Below are positions 21,101 to 29,000 of a DNA stretch of 64,000 bases, piece by piece. The notes under the pieces were generated by a model that searched no databases, was not told the origin of the DNA, and was given only the letters and a program-made list of their open reading frames with translations. A program made the position numbers and the translations under genes. This DNA comes from JAAOIF01 sp965217125 (lineage in GTDB: Bacteria > Pseudomonadota > Gammaproteobacteria > PS1 > Pseudothioglobaceae). The stretch lies in the NCBI GenBank assembly GCA_965217125.1, contig OZ244244.1:1302001-1366000 (forward strand), written 5' to 3'. Position 1 is the first letter of the stretch, and each line of letters opens with the position of its first letter.

Positions 21101-24100
21101 CTGAATCACTGTTAGTTACATTTGTGGCAGTAACTGTATATACAATATTAGCTGCAGCATTAGCAGGCGTTCCTGAAATAGTTCCATCAGTAGTATCAAA
21201 AGATAAATTATTAGCAATTGCTGGTGATATAGAATAAGCAGCAGTTCCTCCAGAGTTTGTAACTGTTATATCGCTAATGGCTGTCCTGGCGGTGGCAGTA
21301 AGGGTAGAGACTGAAAGTTCAATGCTTGGAGCTGCTGGATTAACAGTAATACTAAGGGTTGCTGAATCACTGTTAGTTACATTTGTGGCAGTAACTGTAT
21401 ATACAACATTAGCTGCGGCATTAGCAGGTGTTCCTGAGATAGTTCCAGTTTCAGTGCTAAAAGATAAATTGTTAGAAATTGCTGGTGATATAGAATAAGT
21501 AGCAGTTCCGCCAGAGTTTGTAACTGTTATATCGCTAATGGCGCTCCCGGCAGTGGCAGTAAGAGTAGAGACTGAAAGGCTAATAATTGGAGCTGCTGGA
21601 TTAACAGTAATACTAAGGGTGGCTGAATCACTGTTAGTTACATTTGTGGCTGTAACTGTGTATACAACATTAGCTGCAGCATTAGCAGGGGTTCCTGAAA
21701 CAGTTCCAGTCTCAGTGGCAAAAGATAAATTATTAGCAATTGCTGGTGATATAGAATAAGTAGCAGTTCCGCCAGAGTTTGTAACTGTTATATCGCTAAT
21801 GGCTGTTCCGGCAGTGGCAGTAAGAGTAGAGACTGAAAGGCTAATAATTGGAGCGGCTGGATTGACAGTAATACTAAAGGTTGCTGAATCACTGTTAGTT
21901 GCATTTGTGGCAGTAACTGTATATACAACATTAGCTGCGGCATTAGCAGGTGTTCCTGAGATAGTTCCAGTGGCAGTGGCAAAAGATAAATTGTTAGAAA
22001 TTGCTGGTGATATAGAATAAGTAGCAGTTCCTCCAGAGTTTGTAACTGTTATATCGCTAATGGCGCTCCCGGCAGTGGCAGTAAGAGTAGATACTGAAAG
22101 TTCAATGCTTGGAGCTGCTGGATTAACAGTAATACTAAAGGTTGCTGAATCACTGTTAGTTACATTTGTGGCAGTAACTGTATATACAACATTAGTTGCA
22201 GCATTAGCAGGTGTTCCTGAAATAGTTCCAGTCTCAATGCTAAAAGATAAATTATTAGCAATTGCTGGTGAGATAGCATAAGAAGTGGGAGTTCCTCCAG
22301 AATTTATAACTGTTATATCGCTAATGGCTGTTCCGGCAGTGGCAGTAAGAGTAGAGACTGAAAGGCTAATAATTGGAGCTGCTGGATTAACAGTAATACT
22401 AAGGGTTGCTGAATCACTGTTAGTTACATTTGTGGCAGTAACTGTATATACAACATTAGTTGCAGCATTAGCAGGTGTTCCTGAAATAGTTCCATCAGTA
22501 GTATCAAAAGATAGACCATTATCAATTGCTGGTGAGATAGCATAAGAAGTGGGAGTTCCTCCAAAATTTATAACTGTTATATCGCTAATGGCTGTTCCGG
22601 CAGTGGCAGTCAGAGTAGAGACTGAAAGGCTAATAATTGGAGCTGCTGGATTAACAGTAATACTAAGGGTTGCTGAATCACTGTTAGTTACATTTGTGGC
22701 AGTAACTGTATATACAATATTAGTTGCAGCATTAGCAGGTGTTCCTGAAATAGTTCCATCAGTAGTATCAAAAGATAAATTATTAGCAATTGCTGGTGAT
22801 ATAGAATAAGTAGCAGTTCCTCCAGAGTTTGTAACTGTTATATCGCTAATGGCTGTTCCGGCAGTAGCAGTAAGAGTAGAGACTGAAAGGCTAATAATTG
22901 GAGCTGCTGGATTGACAGTAATACTAAAGGTTGCTGAATCACTGTTAGTTGCATTTGTGGCAGTAACTGTATATACAACATTAGTTGCAGCATTAGCAGG
23001 TGTTCCTGAAATAGTTCCATCAGTAGTATCAAAAGATAAATTATTAGCAATTGCTGGTGATATAGAATAAGTAGCAGTTCCTCCAGAGTTTGTAACTGTT
23101 ATATCGCTAATGGCTGTTCCGGCAGTGGCAGTAAGGGTAGAGACTGAAAGGCTAATAATTGGAGCTGCTGGATTGACAGTAATACTAAGGGTTGCTGAAT
23201 CACTGTTAGTTACATTTGTAGCTGTAACTGTGTATACAACATTAGCTGCAGCATTAGCAGGCGTTCCTGAAATAGTTCCAGTATCAGTGGCAAAAGATAA
23301 ATTATTAGTAATTGCTGGTGAGATAGAATAAGTAGCAGTTCCTCCAGAGTTTGTAACTGTTATATCGCTAATGGCTGTTCCGGCAGTGGCAGTAAGGGTA
23401 GAGACTGAAAGCTCAATGCTTGGAGCTGCTGGATTAACAGTAATACTAAGGGTTGCTGAATCACTATTAGTTACATTTGTGGCAGTAACTGTATATACAA
23501 CATTAGTTGCAGCATTAGCAGGTGTTCCTGAAATAGTTCCATCAGTAGTATCAAAAGATAAATTATTAGCAATTGCTGGTGAGATAGAATAAGTAGCAGT
23601 TCCTCCAGAGTTTGTAACTGTTATATCGCTAATGGCTGTTCCGGCAGTGGCAGTAAGGGTAGAGACTGAAAGGCTAATAATTGGAGCGGCTGGGTTGACA
23701 GTAATACTAAGGGTTGCTGAATCACTGTTAGTTACATTTGTGGCAGTAACTGTATATACAATATTAGTTGCAGCATTAGCAGGTGTTCCTGAAATAGTTC
23801 CAGTCTCGGCGCTAAAAGATAAATTATTAGCAATTGCTGGTGAGATAGCATAAGAAGTGGGAGTTCCTCCAGAATTTATAACTGTTATATCGCTAATGGC
23901 ACTCCCGGCAGTGGCAGTAAGAGTAGAGATTGAAAGGCTAATAATTGGAGCTGGTGGATTAACAGTAATATAAATAGTGGCTGAATCAGTGCCAGTTACA
24001 TTGCTGGCAATAACTGTGTATGTGTATGTTTCCACTGTTACGGCAGTAGGTGTTCCTGAAATAGTTCCAGTCTTAGTGCTAAAAGATAAATTATTAGTAA

Positions 24101-25601
24101 TTGCTGGTGAGATAGCATAAGAAGTGGGAGTTCCTCCAGAATTTATAACTGTTATATCGCTAATGGCACTGCCGACAATGGCAGTAATAGTAGTGGTTGA
24201 AAGGCTAATAATTGGAGCTGGTGGATTAACAGTAATCTCAATGGTGGCTGAATCAGTGCCGCTTACATTGCTAGCAGTAACTGTGTATGTTGCTACTGTT
24301 ACGGCAGTAGGTGTTCCTGAAATAGTTCCAGTCTCAGTGCTAAAAGATAAATTGTTAGCAATTGCTGGTGATATAGAATAAGTAGCAGTTCCGCCAGTAC
24401 TTACGGCGTTTATCTCAACATATATTCCAACAACAGCGGTAGCAGTAGCAGAAAATGCAATAATTGGAGCTGGTGGATTAACAGTAATCTCAATGGTGGC
24501 TGAATCAGTGCCGCTTACATTGCTAGCAGTAACTGTGTATGTTGCTACTGTTACGGCAGTAGGTGTTCCTGAGATAGTTCCAGTCTCAGTGCTAAAATAT
24601 AAATTGTTAGCAATTGCTGGTGATATAGAATAAGTAGCAGTTCCGCCAGTACTTACGGCTTTTATCTCAACATAATCTCCAACAACAGCGGTAGCAGTAG
24701 CAGAAAATGCAATAATTGGAGCTGGTGGATTAACAGTAATCTCAATGGTGGCTGAATCAGTGCCGCTTACATTGCTAGCAGTAACTGTGTATGTTGCTAC
24801 TGTTACGGCAGTAGGTGTTCCTGAAATAGTTCCAGTTTCAGTGCTAAAATATAAATTATTAGCAATTGCTGGTGATATAGAATAAGTAGCAGTTCCGCCA
24901 GTACTTACGGCGTTTATCTCAACATAAGCTCCAACAACAGCGGTAGCAGTAGCAGAAAATGCAATAATTGGAGCTGCTGGATTAACAGTAATACTAAGGG
25001 TTGCTGAATCACTATCAGCTACATTTGTGGCAGTAACTGTATATACAACATTAGTTGCAGCATTAGCAGGCGTTCCTGAAATAGTTCCATCATTAGTATC
25101 AAAAGATAGGCCATTAGCAATTGCTGGTGATATAGAATATGTTGCATCTCCGCCAGAATTTATAACTGTTATATCAGTAATGGCTGTTCCGGCAGTGGCA
25201 GTAAGAGTAGAGACTGAAAGGCTAATAATTGGAGCGGTTGGATTAACAGTAATATTAACTGTTGCTGTGCTACTACCTGCTGAGTTTGTTGCGGTAATTG
25301 TATATGTTGTTGCAATACTAACTTCAATTGGAGTTCCATCTATTTCACAAGTTTGATCATTAGCAATTGGGTTAAATCCCCCTGTAGTAACTGTGCCTAC
25401 ACTAAGCCCTGCTGGTAGGGGTGGAATACTATCACAAGATGTTAAAGGTGTTCCTACAGTATTGGTAAATTCCAATGGGGTAATCGGTGTATCTACCGTA
25501 TAAATTTGTGCTGGACTATTTTCAAGATTAGGAGTAGTGTCTACAGCATTAACTAAAGTTGGTAATGTCAATGCTAGAATTGATAATATTATTTTTTTCA
25601 T
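11760..25601 (-). CDS. Giant secreted He_PIG-repeat protein 2 with dockerin-like C-terminus
   Basis: Complete frame of 4613 residues. A Sec signal peptide (MKKIILSILALTLPTLVNA) is followed by a short Cys-bearing segment (SPAQIYTVDTPIT shared with protein 1) and then by about 51 consecutive He_PIG-like Ig repeats with no other domain. Four units are the Cys-pair subtype. The last ~120 residues are two nearly identical dockerin-like calcium-loop modules. Repeats are Thr/Ser/Ala/Asn-rich with very few aromatic or charged residues, typical of extended fibrous extracellular proteins. It has no lectin-like modules, unlike its neighbours. It lies between two paralogues with conserved spacers, which suggests origin by tandem duplication followed by domain loss or gain. 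Likely extracellular adhesin/fibre; the function is inferred from architecture only. Confidence 0.88.
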   Translation of the reverse strand: MKKIILSILALTLPTLVNAVDTTPNLENSPAQIYTVDTPITPLEFTNTVGTPLTSCDSIPPLPAGLSVGTVTTGGFNPIANDQTCEIDGTPIEVSIATTYTITATNSAGSSTATVNITVNPTAPIISLSVSTLTATAGTAITDITVINSGGDATYSISPAIANGLSFDTNDGTISGTPANAATNVVYTVTATNVADSDSATLSITVNPAAPIIAFSATATAVVGAYVEINAVSTGGTATYSISPAIANNLYFSTETGTISGTPTAVTVATYTVTASNVSGTDSATIEITVNPPAPIIAFSATATAVVGDYVEIKAVSTGGTATYSISPAIANNLYFSTETGTISGTPTAVTVATYTVTASNVSGTDSATIEITVNPPAPIIAFSATATAVVGIYVEINAVSTGGTATYSISPAIANNLSFSTETGTISGTPTAVTVATYTVTASNVSGTDSATIEITVNPPAPIISLSTTTITAIVGSAISDITVINSGGTPTSYAISPAITNNLSFSTKTGTISGTPTAVTVETYTYTVIASNVTGTDSATIYITVNPPAPIISLSISTLTATAGSAISDITVINSGGTPTSYAISPAIANNLSFSAETGTISGTPANAATNIVYTVTATNVTNSDSATLSITVNPAAPIISLSVSTLTATAGTAISDITVTNSGGTATYSISPAIANNLSFDTTDGTISGTPANAATNVVYTVTATNVTNSDSATLSITVNPAAPSIELSVSTLTATAGTAISDITVTNSGGTATYSISPAITNNLSFATDTGTISGTPANAAANVVYTVTATNVTNSDSATLSITVNPAAPIISLSVSTLTATAGTAISDITVTNSGGTATYSISPAIANNLSFDTTDGTISGTPANAATNVVYTVTATNATNSDSATFSITVNPAAPIISLSVSTLTATAGTAISDITVTNSGGTATYSISPAIANNLSFDTTDGTISGTPANAATNIVYTVTATNVTNSDSATLSITVNPAAPIISLSVSTLTATAGTAISDITVINFGGTPTSYAISPAIDNGLSFDTTDGTISGTPANAATNVVYTVTATNVTNSDSATLSITVNPAAPIISLSVSTLTATAGTAISDITVINSGGTPTSYAISPAIANNLSFSIETGTISGTPANAATNVVYTVTATNVTNSDSATFSITVNPAAPSIELSVSTLTATAGSAISDITVTNSGGTATYSISPAISNNLSFATATGTISGTPANAAANVVYTVTATNATNSDSATFSITVNPAAPIISLSVSTLTATAGTAISDITVTNSGGTATYSISPAIANNLSFATETGTVSGTPANAAANVVYTVTATNVTNSDSATLSITVNPAAPIISLSVSTLTATAGSAISDITVTNSGGTATYSISPAISNNLSFSTETGTISGTPANAAANVVYTVTATNVTNSDSATLSITVNPAAPSIELSVSTLTATARTAISDITVTNSGGTAAYSISPAIANNLSFDTTDGTISGTPANAAANIVYTVTATNVTNSDSATLSITVNPAAPIISLSVSTLTATAGTAISNITVINFGGTPTSYAISPAIDNDLSFNTTDGTISGTPANAATNVVYTVTATNVTNSDSATLSITVNPAAPIISLSVSTLTATAGTAISDITVINSGGTPTSYAISPAIANNLSFDTTNGTISGTPANAATNVVYTVTATNVTNSDSATLSITVNPATPIISLSVSTLTATAGTAISDITVTNSGGSATYSISPAIANNLSFDTTNGTISGTPANAATNIVYTVTATNVTNSDSATLSITVNPAAPIISLSVSTLTATAGTAISDITVTNSGGTATYSISPAIANNLSFDTTDGTISGTPANAATNVVYTVTATNVTNSDSATLSITVNPAAPSIELSVSTLTATAGTAISDITVTNSGGTATYSISPAITNNLSFATDTGTISGTPANAAANVVYTVTATNVTNSDSATLSITVNPAAPIISLSVSTLTATAGTAISDITVTNSGGTATYSISPAIANNLSFDTTDGTISGTPANAATNVVYTVTATNVTNSDSATFSITVNPAAPIISLSVSTLTATAGTAISDITVTNSGGTATYSISPAIANNLSFDTTDGTISGTPANAATNVVYTVTATNVTNSDSATFSITVNPAAPIISLSVSTLTATAGTAISDITVTNSGGTATYSISPAIANNLSFDTTDGTISGTPANAATNIVYTVTATNVTNSDSATLSITVNPAAPIISLSVSTLTATAGTAISDITVTNSGGTATYSISPAIANNLSFDTTNGTISGTPANAATNVVYTVTATNVTNSDSATFSITVNPAAPSIELSVSTLTATAGTAISDITVINFGGTPTSYAISPAIDNGLSFDTTDGTISGTPANAATNVVYTVTATNVTNSDSATFSITVNPAAPIISVSTTTVVATAGTAISNITVTNSGGTATYSISPAIANNLSFNTTDGTISGTPANAATNVVYTVTATNVTNSDSATLSITVNPAAPIISLSVSTLTATAGTAISDITVTNSGGTATYSISPAIDNGLSFDTTDGTISGTPANAAANIVYTVTATNVTNSDSATLIITVNPAAPIISLSVSTLTATAGTAISDITVTNSGGTATYSISPAIANNLSFDTTDGTISGTPANAATNIVYTVTATNVTNSDSAILSITVNPAAPSIELSVATINAGIGKVIEPITVINNGGTPTSYAISDTLSAGLSFSTKTGTISGTPSATASATIYTVTATNITGTDSATVEISVSQITIAPSIANIEGTQAYYAGVMISPVEFTNSGDPAQSCASNLALPAGLNAVVSGNSCAISGTPTMVSAATTYTITATNPIGSDTATINISVTFATPSISVSTTTVVASVATAITAITVSNDGGTATYSISPALSEGLSFSTETGTISGTPSAIAALQVYTITASNVTNSDSATLSITVNPAAPIISLSVSTLTATAGTAINDITVTNSGGTATYSISPVITNNLSFDTTDGTISGTPTNAATNVVYTVTATNVTNSDSATLSITVNPAAPSIELSVSTLTATAGTAISDITVTNSGGTATYSISPAIANNLSFDTTDGTISGTPANAATNIVYTVTATNVTNSDSATFSITVNPAAPSIELSVSTLTATAGTAISDITVTNSGGTATYSISPVIANNLSFDTTDGTISGTPANAATNVVYTVTATNVTNSDSATLSITVNPAAPIISLSVSTLTATAGTAISDITVTNSGGTATYSISPAITNNLSFDTTDGTISGTPANAATNVVYTVTATNVTNSDSATLSITVNPAAPIISLSVSTLTATAGTAISDITVTNSGGTATYSISPAIANNLSFATNTGTISGTPANAATNVVYTITATNVTNSDSATFSITVNPAAPSIELSVAAINAGIGKVIEPITVINNGGTPTSYAISDTLSAGLSFSTETGTISGTPSATASATIYTVTATNITGTDSATVEISVSQITIAPSIANIEGTQAYYAGVMISPVEFTNSGDPAQSCASNLALPAGLNAVVSGNSCAISGTPTMVSAATTYTITATNPIGSDTATINISVTFATPSISVSTTTVVASVATAITAITVSNDGGTATYSISPALSEGLSFSTETGTISGTPSAIATLQVYTITASNVTNSDSATLSITVNIAAPNISLSTTTITAIAGSAISNITVTNSGGTATYSISPAIANNLSFATETGTISGTPANAATNIVYTVTASNVSGNSTATLSITVNPAAPSIELSVSTLTATAGTAISDITVTNSGGSATYSISPAIANNLSFDTTDGTISGTPANAATNIVYTVTATNATNSDSATLSITVNPAAPIISLSVSTLTATAETAISDITVTNSGGTATYSISPAIANNLSFSTETGTISGTPANAATNIVYTVTATNVTNSDSATLSITVNIEAPNISLSTTTITATAGSAISDITVTNSGGTATYSISPAIANNLSFDTTNGTISGTPANAATNIVYTVTATNVTNSDSATFSITVNPAAPSIELSVAAINAGIGKVIDPITVINNGGTPTSYAISRSLSAGLSFSTETGTISGTPSATATAIIYIVTATNITGADSATVTITVNEIIDPPSIANIEGTQAYYAGVMISPVEFTNSGDPAQSCASNLSLPVGLNAVVSGDSCAISGTPTMVSAATTYTITATNPIGSDTATINISVTFATPSISVSTTTVVATAGTAISDITVTNSGGTATYSISPAIANNLSFSAETGTISGTPANAATNIVYTVTATNVTNSDSATFSITVNPAAPSIELSVAAINAGIGKVIEPITVISNGGTPTSYAISRSLSAGLSFSTETGTISGTPSATATAIIYTVTATNITGADSATVTITVNEIIDPPSIANIEGTQAYYAGVMISPVEFTNSGDPAQSCASNLALPAGLNAVVSGNSCAISGTPTMVSAATTYTITATNPIGSDTATINISVTFATPSISVSTTTVVATAGTAISDITVTNSGGTATYSISPALSEGLSFSAETGTISGTPANAATNVVWTITASNVSGNSTATISITVNAAIAFSLDIDGNGTVNAPNDGLIIFKYLLNSNANNLHTTIANDAIEGRKTTPELKAYLDDAGTILDADGNGTINAPNDGLIIFKYLLNSNANNLHTTIANDAIEGRKTTIELKAYLDKYK
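19183..19704 (-). repeat. Two adjacent identical 261-bp repeat units
   Basis: 19183-19443 and 19444-19704 appear identical base for base by eye, while flanking units differ at several positions. This looks like a recent unequal-crossover or slippage duplication of exactly one coding unit. Confidence 0.75.
19444..20395 (-). repeat. Segmental duplication inside giant gene 2 (copy at 22849-23800)
   Basis: Positions 19444 onward match 22849 onward at a constant offset of 3405 bp over about 950 bp. The match includes uncommon variants (a GTAGCTGTAACTGTGTAT stretch and a CCAGTATCAGTGGCAAAAG stretch) found together only in these two places. The copies part ways near 20395/23800. Confidence 0.7.
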
Positions 25602-25692
25602 AGTTATAATTTTTATTTAAGTCATTAAGTTTTGCAGAATTATACAGCATTTATTTCATTTAAAAAAAAGAATTACATAATAAAAGTTTTAT
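25602..25692 (-). promoter_or_regulatory. Intergenic leader of giant gene 2, paralogous to the one at 11671
   Basis: A 91-bp AT-rich spacer with TATAAT on the minus strand (25639-25644), 37 nt before the ATG at 25601. It aligns base for base over most of its length with the spacer ahead of giant gene 1. No strong terminator hairpin for the upstream giant gene is visible, so read-through is possible. Confidence 0.4.
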
Positions 25693-26060
25693 TTATTTAT
25701 ATTTATCTAAATAAGCCTTTAAATCTTTGGTTGTCTTTCTGCCCTCAATTGCATTACTAGAAATGGTAGTATGTAAATTGTTAGCATTAGAGTTTAGTAA
25801 ATATTTAAAGATAATCAATCCATCATTAGAGGCATTAATAGTCTGATTGCCATCAACATCTAAAATAGTTCCTGCACTATCTAAATAAACTTTCAACTGT
25901 GGGGTTGTTTTTCTGCCCTTAATTGCATTACTAGAAATGGTAGTATGTAAATTGTTAGCATTAGAGTTTAGTAAATATTTAAAGATAATCAATCCATCAT
26001 TAGAGGCATTAATAGTCCCATTGCCATCAGCATCTAAGGAAAAAGTTATGGCAGCATTTA
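25693..26060 (-). repeat. Pair of dockerin-like Ca-loop modules, protein 3 C-terminus
   Basis: Residues ~3615-3734 contain two copies of DGNxTINASNDGLIIFKYLL followed by LHTTISSNAI and GRKTT. They match the tail of protein 2 closely. In the second copy the loop reads DVDGNQT, so the second Gly of the loop is replaced by Gln. Confidence 0.7.
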
Positions 26061-29000
26061 CGGTAATGCTAAAGGTTGCTGAATCACTGTTAGTTATATT
26101 TGTAGCAGTAATTGTGTATATTATTGCTGTAGCACTAGCACTTGGGGTGCCTAAGATAGATCCAGTAGCAGCATTAAAAGACAAATCATTAGTAATTGCT
26201 GGTGCAATAGAATATAAATCAACAACTCCTCCAGTATTTGTAGCACTTATATCAACATATATTCCAACAACAGCAGTAATAGTAGTGGTTGAAAGACTAA
26301 TATTTGGAGCTGCTATATTGACAGTAATGCTAAGGGTGGCTGAATCACTGTTAGTTACATTGCTGGCAGTGATTGTATATATTTGTAGTGTTGCGGTGGC
26401 GCTTGGTATTCCTGAAATAGTTCCATTATTGGTGGCAAAAGATAGGCCTTCGCTAAGTGTTGGTGAGATAGAATAAGTGGCAGTTCCGCCATTATTGCTA
26501 ACTGTTATAGCAGTAATAGCGGTTGCAACACTGGCAACAACAGTAGTGGTTGAAAGGCTAATATCTGGGGCAACTGGATTGACAGTAATATTAATGGTTG
26601 CTGTGCTACTGCCGGTTATATTACTGGCAGTAACTGTATATACAACATTAGCTGCAGCATTAGCAGGTGTTCCTGAAATAGTTCCAGTAGCGTCATTAAA
26701 AGACAATCCATTGGCAATTGCTGGCACAATAGAATATAAATCAGCAATTCCTCCAGTATTTGTAGCACTTATATCAACATATATTCCAACAACAGCGGTG
26801 ATAGAAGCAGGTAAAAATGCAATAATTGGAGCAGTTGGATTAACGGTAATGATAAGGATGACTGAATCATCGCTGGTTATATTGCTGGCAGTGATTGTAT
26901 ACACTTGTAGTTTTGCGGGGGTGCTTGGGGTTCCTGAAACAGTTCCAGTCTCAGTGCTAAAAGATAGGCCTTCGCTAAGTGCTGGTGAGATAGAATAAGT
27001 GGCAGTTCCACCATCATTGCTAACTGTTATAGCAGTAATAGCTATTCCAACAACAGCAGTAATAGTAGTGGTTGAAATACTAATATTTGGAGCTTCTATA
27101 TTGACAGTAATGCTAAGGGTGGCTGAATCACTGTTAGTTACATTGCTGGCAGTGATTGTATATATTTGTAGTGTTGCGGTGGCGCTTGGCGTTCCTGAAA
27201 TAGTTCCATCAGTGGTGGCAAAAGATAGGCCTTCGCTAAGTGTCGGTGAGATAGAATAAGTGGCAGCTCCGCCATTATTGCTAACTGTTATAGCAGTAAT
27301 AGCTGTTGCAACACTGGCAACAACAGCAGTGGTTGAAAGGCTAATATCTGGGGCAACTGGATTGACAGTAATGCCAAGGGTTGCTGTACTAATGCCGCTT
27401 ATATTACTGGCAGTGATTGTCCATACAATATTAGTTGCAACATTAGTAGGCGTTCCTGAAATAGCTCCAGTAGCGGTGCTAAAAGACAAATTATTAGCAA
27501 TTGCTGGCGCAATAGAATATAAATCAGCAACTCCTCCAGTGTTGGTAGCGCTTATATCAATATATATTCCAACAATAGCGGTAATGGTAGCAGGTGAAAA
27601 TGCAATAATTGGAGCCTGTGGATTAACGGTAATGCTAATGGTGGCTGAATTAGTGCCGGTTACATTGTTGGCAGTGATTGTATATATTTGTAGTGTTGCG
27701 GTGGCACTTGGCGTTCCTGAAATAGTTCCGGTATTAGTGGCAAAAGATAGACCTTCGCTAAGTGTCGGTGAGATAGAATAAGTGGAAGTTCCGCCATCAT
27801 TGTTAACTGTTATAGTAGTAATAGCTGTTGCAACACTGGCAACAACAGTAGTGGTTGAAAGGCTAATGCTTGGAATGGCAAATGTTACGCTAATATTAAT
27901 GGTTGCGGTATCACTGCCTTGTGAATTTATTGCGGTAATTGTGTATGTTGTTGCAGGGCTAGTTACTATTGCCGTTCCGCTAATGACACAATGAGCGCCG
28001 CTAAGACCAACAATTAAGCCATACGGTAAGTTTGTGCCATAACAGATTTGAGCCGGGTCGCCTGAGTTGGTAAATTCTATAGGGCTAATCATAGTGCCTG
28101 CATAGTAGGTTTGTGGCTCTTCTATGTTTGCAATATTTGGTGGATTGAGAATCTTGCTAACAGAAATCTCAATAATAGCTGAATCACTGGCAGTTATATT
28201 TGTGGCAGTAACTGTCCATACTCGTGCTGTATGTGTAGCGCTTGGGGTGCCTGAAATAGTTCCATCAGTAATATCAAAAGATAGACCATTATCAAGTGGT
28301 GGTGCGATAGCATAAGAAGTTGGAGTTCCGCCAAAACTTATAACTGTTACATTAGTAATAGCCATATCAAGTTCAGCATTAATATTATGTTCTGAAAGAA
28401 TAATATTTGGAGCCTCTGGATTGACAGTAATACTAATTGTATCTGTGCTGATAGCAGTTATGTTTAGGGCAGTAATAGTATATGTTTGTGCGTCCTGAGT
28501 AATGCTTGGTGTTCCGCTAAATTCACAAGTGCTTTTGTCAGCAGATACTGCTATTGAAATGCCTGCTGGCAATGCTGGATTGCTGTCGCAAAATACCAAT
28601 TCCTGTCCTGCAGAATTTGTAATTGCTATGCCGCTAATAGGTGTTTTAATAACAGCAGTAAAAGCAGCAGGCGAAATTGCAATGCTTGGAGCAGTTGGAT
28701 TAATGGCAATGCTAAGAGTTGCTGAATCAGTGCCTCTTATATTTGTGGCAGTAATTGTATATTCAATAATATGCCCATCAGTGGAATAGGTAGGTGCTCC
28801 TGAAATAGTTCCAGTGGTGGTGCTAAAAGATAGGCCGTTGCCAATTGCTGGTGATATAGCATAAAAAGCTGGGTCTCCGTCATGATTTATAACCGTTATA
28901 TCAGCAATAGCAATTCCAACATAAGCAGTAACAGAAGCAGTTGAAAGGCTAATATCTGGAGCGGTAACAACACTAATATTAACATTTACTGTAGCACTAT

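Larger units (their letters stand above)
12126..25540 (-). repeat. He_PIG-like Ig repeat array of giant protein 2 (~51 units)
   Basis: Units of 261 bp (87 residues) or 264 bp (88 residues, with the TPTSYAIS variant) run uninterrupted. Cys-pair subtype modules lie near 12283-12660, 13084-13460, 14929-15300 and 17035-17410. Their spacings (801, 1845 and 2106 bp) differ by whole numbers of repeat units. Confidence 0.88.

Noticed and set aside
1482..23050. Leu/Gln-rich minus-strand frames (60-83 residues) inside the repeats
   Set aside because: They are out-of-frame readings of the same repeat DNA on the coding strand, with low-complexity composition and no ribosome sites.
179..25356. Dozens of 60-113-residue plus-strand frames at regular spacing across the giant genes
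   Set aside because: They recur with the repeat unit in the same phase antisense to the giant genes, show no independent start signals and arise because the repeats lack stops in that frame.
12126..25540. CRISPR-like array because of regular repeats
   Set aside because: Repeat units are 261-264 bp, contiguous and coding, without short unique spacers.
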